A DNA stretch of 64,000 nt from Moorella humiferrea (GTDB lineage Bacteria; Bacillota; DSM-521; Neomoorellales; Neomoorellaceae). The notes beneath the pieces are model-generated. The model was not told the origin of the DNA, ran no database searches, and saw nothing but the letters and a program-made list of their open reading frames with translations. This document shows positions 57,809 to 64,000 of this stretch, piece by piece. The position numbers and the translations under genes were made by a program. The stretch lies in the NCBI RefSeq assembly GCF_039233145.1, contig NZ_CP136419.1, forward strand, positions 2,082,001 to 2,146,000. The letters run 5' to 3'. Within the stretch, counting starts at the first letter, position 1, and the number at the start of each line of letters is the position of its first letter.

Positions 57809-60121
57809 TTAGTTTTTACTCACCTCCTTATTGGTTGGGGTTCTATTTTGCATAGCAAATAATACCTTTTCAGGTGTAGCAGGTAGTGACGTTATCCTTA
57901 CTCCAACAGCATCACGAATGGCATTGAGAATAGCAGGAGCAATAGCATTGCAGGCCGGTTCTCCTATTCCTTTTGCTCCATAAGGTCCAAGCCCGGTCCC
58001 TGATTCTACCAGTATAGGTTGAACATCTGGAACGTCTAAGGCTGTTGGGATAAGGTATTCAGAAAATGACGGTGTTTTTAGGTAACCCTTGTCAACGATA
58101 AGGTCTTCCATTAAAGCATATCCAAGGCAGTATACCGCGCCGCCTTCAATCTGACCTTCTACATTAAGTACATTAAGGGCTTTACCGACGTCGTAACAAC
58201 CCACCACTCTTTGCACTTCTACCATCCCCGTTTCAACATCAACAGCCACTTCTACGGCATAAGCGCCAAAAGTAAAGTCGGGGTGGGTGCGACCTGTTAT
58301 CAATTCTGATGCGGGAACGTCTGTAAATGGAGCGTTAAACTGGGCTTCGCAGAATAGCTCTATACCTTCAGAAGAACACTGGGCAATTACGTCTTTTAAG
58401 GATACAAAATTGTTGGGGTCTATAGTGCTGATAATTTTTTCGTTTTCTATTTTCAAAAATGCTTTTCTTACATTAAGCATAACTGATGCTTTATCAAGGA
58501 GCCTTTCTTTAAGTTCTTTTGCAGCTTTTAAGGTGGCATTACCTGACATATACAGCTGTCTCGTAGCCGTTGTTGTTCCAGCTAAGGGTGTTAAGGCCGT
58601 GTCGGAGATATAAATTTTTATTTTGTTTAGGGGTATACCCAACTCTTCAGCCACTATTTGGCAAAGGGCTTGGGCCTGCCCGCCACCAAGGTCGGGAACA
58701 CCACAACGGATAATGGCACTACCATCAAGTTCAAGCTTTACATAGGAACGAGAAGTATCATGGAGGAAAGTTAGGCGACCATAACTCATCATGCCAATGG
58801 CCAAACCACGGCCGATGCGGATGTGCGGATCCTTGCTCTCATTAATCGGACCCAAGGCCTGCCACGCTTTTTCTGCCACTTCAGGTAAAGCAACATAGCG
58901 ATCGAACGTAAAGCCTGTGGCTAGCGAACCACCCTCGCGCAGGCAGTTTTTCTGCCTGATAGTGAGCGGATCCATTCTTAACACTCTTGCCAATTCATCC
59001 ACTTGAGACTCATAGGCTACATTTGGCTGAATGGCTCCGAAACCGCGGTTGGCACTGGTAAAGGGATTATTGGTTAAAACAGCAACGCTATCCACTTTAA
59101 CGTTTGGTATATCATAAGGGCCTGCAGCATTTACTGTCGCATAAAGTAACACCCAAGGGGTTAGATAGGTATAGGCTCCGGCGTCAGCGATAAGCTCTGC
59201 TTCTAAAGCGATTATGCGACCGTCTTTAGTTGCGCCGGTTTTATATTTCATTATAAACGGATGCCTTTTGCTGTGGGCTAAAAGTGATTCTTCTCGGGTA
59301 TATGTCAATTTAACCGGCCTTCCCGTTTTCCAGACCAATAAGGCGAGAAAACTTTCTACAGTAATATCTTCTTTCCCACCAAAGCCTCCTCCAAGCCATG
59401 TGCCAATAACTCGCACCTTATTTTGCGGCAATCCTAAAACTTCAGCTACAGTGCGGAAATGTTCTATTACCTGGGTTGAAACCCTAATGTTAATTACTCC
59501 ATCTTCATCCATCCAGGCTACGCCTGATTCTGGTTCCAGATAGGCATGATCAACAAAAGGTACACGATAGGTATTTTCAATTATTACATCACACTCTGCA
59601 AAACCCTTTTCTACATCACCCTTGCGGATTTTAAACTGGGATACAATATTGCTTTCATTTTCACCCACTGGATAAGCATCCGGTTTTAATGCCTCCAATG
59701 GATCAAAAACGCCTGGCAAAGGTTCATAAGTAACATCTATTAACTCTAGGGCTTCTTCAGCAATTTTCAAGCTTTCAGCTGCTACTAAAGCTACAGGTTC
59801 ACCTAAAAACCGTACCTTTCCCTCGGCAAGAACTCGATATAACCCCTCAAATTGGGCACCCACATCAGTGCTCTGGCCAAATTTAGCCCGCAGGTTATTA
59901 TTGGGTACATCCTTTGCCGTTAAAACAGCATGTACCCCTGGAAGCTTTTCTGCCTTACTAGTATCAATGGCCAATATTTTAGCTGCAGGATATTTGCTCC
60001 TCAATACTTTGGCATAAAGCATGCCCGGCATGCTAAAATCGTCAGCATATACAGTTTTCCCTTTAACTTTAGCCCAGGCGTCAACCTTCGGTATTGCCTT
60101 GCCAATTACATTCATTTCCAT
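57809..60121 (-). CDS. Molybdopterin-binding catalytic subunit of a xanthine dehydrogenase family enzyme
   Basis: A 770-residue large subunit with LGGGFGGKEDIT near 244, ANRGFGAIQPN near 355 and the catalytic glutamate in YGAKGIGEPAC near 717. The start follows AAGGAGGGG. It is the third gene of a medium-small-large operon that is AT-rich, like the downstream Liv transporter. These genes probably moved together and may take up and oxidise one substrate. Confidence 0.93.
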   Translation of the reverse strand: MEMNVIGKAIPKVDAWAKVKGKTVYADDFSMPGMLYAKVLRSKYPAAKILAIDTSKAEKLPGVHAVLTAKDVPNNNLRAKFGQSTDVGAQFEGLYRVLAEGKVRFLGEPVALVAAESLKIAEEALELIDVTYEPLPGVFDPLEALKPDAYPVGENESNIVSQFKIRKGDVEKGFAECDVIIENTYRVPFVDHAYLEPESGVAWMDEDGVINIRVSTQVIEHFRTVAEVLGLPQNKVRVIGTWLGGGFGGKEDITVESFLALLVWKTGRPVKLTYTREESLLAHSKRHPFIMKYKTGATKDGRIIALEAELIADAGAYTYLTPWVLLYATVNAAGPYDIPNVKVDSVAVLTNNPFTSANRGFGAIQPNVAYESQVDELARVLRMDPLTIRQKNCLREGGSLATGFTFDRYVALPEVAEKAWQALGPINESKDPHIRIGRGLAIGMMSYGRLTFLHDTSRSYVKLELDGSAIIRCGVPDLGGGQAQALCQIVAEELGIPLNKIKIYISDTALTPLAGTTTATRQLYMSGNATLKAAKELKERLLDKASVMLNVRKAFLKIENEKIISTIDPNNFVSLKDVIAQCSSEGIELFCEAQFNAPFTDVPASELITGRTHPDFTFGAYAVEVAVDVETGMVEVQRVVGCYDVGKALNVLNVEGQIEGGAVYCLGYALMEDLIVDKGYLKTPSFSEYLIPTALDVPDVQPILVESGTGLGPYGAKGIGEPACNAIAPAILNAIRDAVGVRITSLPATPEKVLFAMQNRTPTNKEVSKN

Positions 60122-60135
60122 TTCGTCACCCCTCC

Positions 60136-60630
60136 TTAAGCACCTTCGCCCGTTTCGTTATCTACAACTGCAGCAACTGCATCAACGATTTTTTTGTAAC
60201 CTGTACAGCGACACAGGTTACCCGAGATGGCTTCTTTAATCTCGGTCCGTTCGGGTTTAGGATTATGCTCAAGGAAATTCCTTGCTGTTAGAAGCATGCC
60301 CGGGGTACAAAAACCACACTGTACTGCCCCATGCGTAGCAAAACTCTTCTGTAACGCTTGCATTAATGCATCTTCTTCGAAGCCCTGTAAGGTTAAAACA
60401 CGCTTGCCGTCAACCTGGGCGGCCAGAACCAGACAAGATTTTACGGCCTTGTCCTCTAAAATTACCGTACACGTGCCACAGTCGCCTTTATTGCAGCCGC
60501 ACTTTACATCCGTAACCCCTGCCCGGTAGCGCAGGAAATCGAGGAGTGATTCTTCCGGCGATACTGTAGCTTTAATAGGCCTGCCGTTGACGTTGATAGT
60601 GACAGCAACTTCCGACAATATATCCATCAT
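60136..60630 (-). CDS. [2Fe-2S] subunit of a molybdenum hydroxylase
   Basis: A 164-residue subunit with CGCNKGDCGTCTVILED, QCGFCTPGM and NLCRCTGYK. GDCGTC replaces the usual GECGAC in the first cluster loop. The ATG at 60630 (or the adjacent one at 60627) follows GGGAGG; the longer frame runs back into the FAD subunit gene. All cluster cysteines are present. Confidence 0.94.
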   Translation of the reverse strand: MMDILSEVAVTINVNGRPIKATVSPEESLLDFLRYRAGVTDVKCGCNKGDCGTCTVILEDKAVKSCLVLAAQVDGKRVLTLQGFEEDALMQALQKSFATHGAVQCGFCTPGMLLTARNFLEHNPKPERTEIKEAISGNLCRCTGYKKIVDAVAAVVDNETGEGA

Positions 60631-60640
60631 CTTTACCTCC

Positions 60641-61492
60641 CTAAGCAATAGCGGCTTTAATTGCCCGCCTAAGAAGTACACCGGTAAGATGCTGACGGTA
60701 AGCTTGTGAAGCCCGTATGTCACTAATGGGTTTAATTTCTGTTTTAATTATTTGCGAAGCTTCCGCCATAACTTCATCGTTAATCTGTTTTCCCCTCAAA
60801 TAGTTCTCGGTTTCCCTAGCACGTAAAGGAGTGGGTGCTAAAGCGCCAAGGGCTATACGCGCCTCAGTAATTGTATCTTCATTTATTTGCAAAACAACTC
60901 CAATATTAGCCAAGGATATGGCCATGGCTTTTCTTAACCCAAATTTAATAAATGCGCTTTTCATCCCCGATGCTTTAGGAAAGTTCACTGAAGTAACTAA
61001 ATCTCCGGATTGTAAAATAGTCTTGCCCGGGCCTTTAAAAAACTCAGATAAAGGTGCTTCTTTTTTGCCATTTGCAAAACTTTCAATACATACTGTCGCA
61101 TCTAAAGCTAACAATGGAATAACTCCGTCGGCCGCAGGTGAAGCATTTACAATATTTCCACCAATAGTAGCTCTATTGCGGACTAATGGATCGGCGAAAT
61201 TACGGCAAGCCTGCCACAACACTTGTGCTTCTCTAGCAATAATATTTGATTGCAGCAATTGATTTATAGTTGTTAAACTACCAATAGCTATTTTATCTCC
61301 TACTTCATTAACACCTTTAAGTTCACTAAGGTTACTGATATCTACTAAAACACAACTAGATATTTTTTTGGCTTTTATGTCAGGCAAAACATTTGTACTT
61401 CCAGCAACAATTTTGCCTTTTTCTCCTAACTCATCTAAAATTTTTAACGCTTCTTCTTTTGTTTTAGGTGAAATATATTTAAAGCTATTCAC
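60641..61492 (-). CDS. FAD-binding subunit of a molybdenum hydroxylase
   Basis: A 283-residue subunit with GKIVAGSTNVLPDIKAK near 28, where Ser-Thr-Asn replaces the common Gly-Thr-Asp, and ATIGGNIVNASPAADGV near 109. The start is GTG about 10 bases after GGAGG. It opens the operon FAD-2Fe-2S-Mo. The altered first FAD loop may matter for flavin binding. Confidence 0.92.
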   Translation of the reverse strand: MNSFKYISPKTKEEALKILDELGEKGKIVAGSTNVLPDIKAKKISSCVLVDISNLSELKGVNEVGDKIAIGSLTTINQLLQSNIIAREAQVLWQACRNFADPLVRNRATIGGNIVNASPAADGVIPLLALDATVCIESFANGKKEAPLSEFFKGPGKTILQSGDLVTSVNFPKASGMKSAFIKFGLRKAMAISLANIGVVLQINEDTITEARIALGALAPTPLRARETENYLRGKQINDEVMAEASQIIKTEIKPISDIRASQAYRQHLTGVLLRRAIKAAIA

Positions 61493-61534
61493 ACCCAGAC
61501 CCGCCTCCTCTGTTTAATATTTTCGACATACTTT

Positions 61535-61559
61535 TTCTCTTTTCAAAAAGAATTTTCCT
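61535..61559 (-). promoter_or_regulatory. Weak candidate promoter of the FAD-subunit operon
   Basis: AGGAAAAT (61552-61559), 14 bases, then GAAAAAGTA. It keeps the spacing of the AGGATTT-N14-GAA element, but both halves deviate. Confidence 0.25.
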
Positions 61560-61660
61560 TTGTTTTATTTCACAAAAGGCCTGGGTAATAATTATAAAAC
61601 GTTTACCAAAATCAATCTTAGGACAATATTCTTGCGTTAAGTAAACTATATAAAGCCCCA

Positions 61661-61690
61661 CAAATAAGGGACGAGTTTTGCATCTCGCCC
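61661..61690 (-). terminator. Terminator after the cupin regulator gene
   Basis: On the minus strand GGG-CGAG pairs with CTCG-T-CCC (one bulge), followed by TTATTTG. It is a moderate hairpin between the regulator and the hydroxylase operon. Confidence 0.5.
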
Positions 61691-61731
61691 CTATCATAGC
61701 CAGATTTTCGCCTCCCCCATCCCATAAGGAT

Positions 61732-62268
61732 TTAAAACTGGGGCGGCGTTATGGCCGAAATGAACACCAGATCTTTGTCGCCGACGCTCCAAAGTTTATG
61801 GGGAATCGAAGCGTAATAATATATGCTGTCCCCCTCTTCCAGCCGGTAAACTTCCCCGCCGATGTCGATTTCCATAACGCCCTCCAGGACGACGATGCAT
61901 TCTTCCCCAGGATGGGCCAGGGGCTCGTCACAACTTACGGCTCCCGGCTCCAGGCGGGCCATCATGACTTCCATTTTGCGATTTAGGTCCGGCGAGAGGA
62001 GCTCATAGGTCAAATGGGAACGGGGGAAACGCAGGACTTTGCGTTCGTTTTTGCGCACCACCGGGCTGTGGTCTTCGTGATTTAGCAGAAAGTAAAAAAT
62101 GGGAATGTCCAAAGCCTCGGCGATTTTACGTAGAGAGGTGATGGAAGGGTCGGCAAGATCCCTCTCCACCTGGCTCAAAAAACTGGACGTAAGACCGGTC
62201 TTTTCGGCTACATCCTTAAGGCTCATGCCCCGTTCTCGACGTAAATTGCGTATCTTCTCGCCTAACAT
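61732..62268 (-). CDS. XRE-type regulator with C-terminal cupin domain
   Basis: A 178-residue regulator. Residues 1-60 form a helix-turn-helix (MSLKDVAEKTGLTSSFLSQVERD), and the rest is a cupin (HPGEECIVVLEGVMEIDI). Proteins of this layout usually sense a small molecule and repress or activate neighbouring catabolic genes. The start follows GGGAGGG and overlaps the end of the XdhC N-terminal gene by 7 bases. It likely controls the AT-rich hydroxylase/Liv block. Confidence 0.92.
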   Translation of the reverse strand: MLGEKIRNLRRERGMSLKDVAEKTGLTSSFLSQVERDLADPSITSLRKIAEALDIPIFYFLLNHEDHSPVVRKNERKVLRFPRSHLTYELLSPDLNRKMEVMMARLEPGAVSCDEPLAHPGEECIVVLEGVMEIDIGGEVYRLEEGDSIYYYASIPHKLWSVGDKDLVFISAITPPQF

Positions 62269-62588
62269 CTTTGCCCTCCCAGCGACTCGATAAATACATC
62301 CATTACTCCACCGCAGACCATACCTTCATCGGCAGCCGTATCGGCCGTGAGGTCGAGGTGATATACCTCCGCCTCTCCTTTTGCCATAACCAGCAAGGCC
62401 CGTTGGCGAACGGCAGCTTCGGCGCAGCCGCCCCCGATGGTTCCATATATCTGGCCCGTGCCAGTAATCAGCATCTGGGTCCCTGCTTCTCGGGGGGCCG
62501 ACCCCTTGACCCTGATGACGGTGGCCAGGGCGCAGGGTTCTCCCTTGGCCATTAACTCAACGGCCTTATGCAAAACTTCCCGGTCCAA
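62262..62588 (-). CDS. XdhC/CoxI N-terminal-domain protein
   Basis: A 108-residue protein equal to the N-terminal domain of XdhC: ALATVIRVKGSAPREAGTQM and TIGGGCAEA carry the conserved cysteine-bearing loop. XdhC binds the Mo cofactor and helps insert the terminal sulfur, or possibly selenium, ligand. The Rossmann half is a separate gene at 62.7-63.5 kb, so the two probably work as a split XdhC. Confidence 0.9.
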   Translation of the reverse strand: MDREVLHKAVELMAKGEPCALATVIRVKGSAPREAGTQMLITGTGQIYGTIGGGCAEAAVRQRALLVMAKGEAEVYHLDLTADTAADEGMVCGGVMDVFIESLGGQRC

Positions 62589-62724
62589 TTTCCTCGCCCC
62601 CCTGTTTGAACGACAATCGCATCAGGTATTAAGTACAACGTTTTTTACCCTTTTTCCTGCCCCATCGACTATTTTTCTCTTTATTTTTACTGTTGAAATA
62701 TGCCGCTGCTTAAATAAAGGAATT

Positions 62725-63480
62725 TCAACGACCAAGGCGATAAACACGAATAATTTCGGCCATGATGCTGATGGCTATTTCCGCCGGGGTTTCCGCCCCT
62801 ATGGCCAGCCCAATGGGGGCGTGGAGGCGTTCCAGCAAGTCTAAGGCGACACCTTCTTCCCTCAGGCGTTCTTTGACCCCCTGAACCCGCCGCCGGCTGC
62901 CGATCATGCCGATATAGGCCGCCGGGGAAGCGATTACCTCCCGCAGGCATTCATAATCGTAGCGGTGGCCCCTGGTGACGATGACGATATAGGTGGAAGG
63001 CGTTATGGGGATTTCTTGCAGAGCCGCCGTAAAGTTATTGCAGATTATTCTATCGGCAGACGGGAAAAGTTCCCTGCTGGCAAAGTCGGGCCGGTCGTCG
63101 ATGACGCTTACCCTAAAACCTGCGAATTTAGCCAGAAACGCCACCTGCTGGCCCACATGCCCACCACCTAAAACGACCACTTCCGGTTCGGGCAGCACCG
63201 GTTCTAGAAACAGGGTGACCGCCCCTTCCCCTGTCTCTATCCTTTCCAGGCGGGGACGGCGTTCGGCTAAAACTTGAGATGCCACTTCCCCTAGATAGTC
63301 ATCCAACCGGGACGAGGCCGGACTGCCACGATGAGCCGCGGCTGTCCAGAGGTAATGATCCCCTACCGCCACTCCCGTTGGTCTTCCTTCTATTCCGACC
63401 ACCGTTGCGGCTACAGCCTGCCCCCCGGCTTCCAGGGTATCCAGCAGCCGCCGGAAAAAAGCCAATTTATCCTGAGTCAT
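62725..63480 (-). CDS. XdhC family protein (Rossmann domain)
   Basis: A 251-residue protein with the XdhC C-terminal NAD-like Rossmann fold (VVVLGGGHVGQQVAFLAK near residue 102) and the family block AAYIGMIGSRRR near 185. The short N-terminal part lacks the SAPR/GGGC loop that the neighbouring small protein supplies. An 8-bp inverted repeat GTTGAAAT/ATTTCAAC lies in the 136-base gap before the N-terminal-domain gene. Role: maturation of Mo hydroxylases. Confidence 0.92.
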   Translation of the reverse strand: MTQDKLAFFRRLLDTLEAGGQAVAATVVGIEGRPTGVAVGDHYLWTAAAHRGSPASSRLDDYLGEVASQVLAERRPRLERIETGEGAVTLFLEPVLPEPEVVVLGGGHVGQQVAFLAKFAGFRVSVIDDRPDFASRELFPSADRIICNNFTAALQEIPITPSTYIVIVTRGHRYDYECLREVIASPAAYIGMIGSRRRVQGVKERLREEGVALDLLERLHAPIGLAIGAETPAEIAISIMAEIIRVYRLGR

Positions 63481-63534
63481 CAGGCCGTACTACCTCCCGC
63501 CTTTAGGGCATACCTCTGCATGGCGGCCCTTAAA

Positions 63535-64000
63535 CTATTCCACATATTTCTGCCGGCTTCCATCAATACAGAAATCCACAAACTCCGCCATGGTGTCGAC
63601 TACAACATGGGGTCGGGCGGCCAGGAGCAGTTCCCTGGGGATCTTGCTCCAGGTGGCGGCTACACTAGTGACCCCCGCCGCCCGGGCAGCCATTATATCG
63701 TGGGGACTGTCGCCGATCATGGCCACTGCCGCCGGCGAAAGACCTAACAGTTCAACGCCGCGCAGGACGGGCTCCGGATCGGGCTTGTGGCTGCCGACGT
63801 CTTCCATGGTGACCACTACTGGGAAAAAGTCTTTGAGGTTAAAAAGGCGAAGACCGTAAAGGGTGGTATCCCGCACGCGGGAAGTAACTATACCGAGTTT
63901 GATGCCGGCAGCCTTAAGGTACTCTAATCCTTCCCGCACCCCGGGGCAGAGGCGTACCAGGTCGTCGAAGTGTTCTTCGCTGAAGCGGCGATAAACTTCG
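63535..64000 (-). CDS. HAD-superfamily phosphatase, PpaX/Gph-like, 5' end outside the window
   Basis: The frame stays open to the window edge (EVYRRFSEEHFDDLV precedes a GTG that could be mistaken for a start), so the N-terminal catalytic DxDxT motif is missing. Visible motifs are GIVTSR (motif II), GSHKPDPEPVLRG (motif III lysine) and AVAMIGDSPHDIMAAR (motif IV). Similar proteins hydrolyse phosphoglycolate or pyrophosphate. It ends 54 bases before the XdhC gene on the same strand. Confidence 0.85.
   Translation of the reverse strand, partial: EVYRRFSEEHFDDLVRLCPGVREGLEYLKAAGIKLGIVTSRVRDTTLYGLRLFNLKDFFPVVVTMEDVGSHKPDPEPVLRGVELLGLSPAAVAMIGDSPHDIMAARAAGVTSVAATWSKIPRELLLAARPHVVVDTMAEFVDFCIDGSRQKYVE

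Noticed and set aside
1-64000. CRISPR arrays, tRNA or rRNA genes, prophage genes
   Set aside because: Intergenic spaces were read on both strands. No regularly spaced direct repeats, cloverleaf-like sequences, conserved rRNA blocks or phage structural genes were seen.

Overview
The window looks like chromosome from a strictly anaerobic, probably thermophilic Firmicute of the Moorella type. This is an inference from content and style: a split glycine decarboxylase behind a tandem glycine riboswitch, selenium-dependent molybdenum hydroxylase genes, a double-cubane reductase, strong AAGGAGG ribosome sites with frequent GTG and TTG starts, and high GC interrupted by AT-rich blocks. Almost everything runs on the minus strand. 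Exceptions are an IS element, a copper block (23.0-29.0 kb) and a prenyltransferase/glycosyltransferase pair (29.1-31.9 kb). I saw no rRNA, tRNA or CRISPR array.

The theme is anaerobic breakdown of purines and related N-heterocycles. From right to left on the sequence: (i) 61.7-64.0 kb, a HAD phosphatase, two half-size XdhC maturation proteins and a cupin regulator; (ii) 52.8-61.5 kb, an AT-rich three-subunit Mo hydroxylase plus a complete Liv-type ABC transporter; (iii) 49.4-52.7 kb, dihydroorotase, aspartate carbamoyltransferase and carbamate kinase; (iv) 45.6-49.3 kb, another three-subunit Mo hydroxylase; (v) 39.8-45.4 kb, a PucR regulator, a molybdopterin-binding protein, a YqeC-MocA fusion, YqeB and PgpA; (vi) 31.9-39.7 kb, a PLP enzyme, an XdhD-like fusion hydroxylase, a threonine-synthase-like enzyme, hydantoinase HyuA and carbamoyltransferase YgeW; (vii) 21.6-26 kb, a double-cubane reductase, an M20 amidohydrolase, a MoeB/ThiF enzyme and an unassigned structured RNA; (viii) 14.9-21.5 kb, a Mo hydroxylase operon with SsnA behind a purine riboswitch; (ix) 4.8-12.8 kb, a BMP-type nucleoside ABC importer followed by YgfK; (x) 0-4.7 kb, serine dehydratase and the glycine cleavage genes behind a glycine riboswitch.

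Together the genes outline import of purines or nucleosides, hydroxylation or dehydroxylation and deamination (Mo hydroxylases, YgfK, SsnA), ring opening (HyuA), recovery of carbamoyl groups as ATP (YgeW or PyrB with carbamate kinase), and disposal of glycine and serine. The gene set resembles the ygeW-hyuA-yqeABC-ygfJ-xdhD-ygfK-ssnA-ygfM cluster of E. coli and the urate-degrading clusters of gut anaerobes.

The most notable observations are regulatory. Two purine riboswitches (14.6 and 21.4 kb) each share the 5' half of aptamer helix P3 with a downstream terminator stem, which predicts ligand-induced expression. An IS element sits between one of them and the importer it should control. Six minus-strand leaders share AGGA(A)TTT, exactly 14 bases, then GAA and a -10-like sequence. 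A compact, apparently pseudoknotted RNA with its own promoter and terminator lies at 25.8-26.0 kb.
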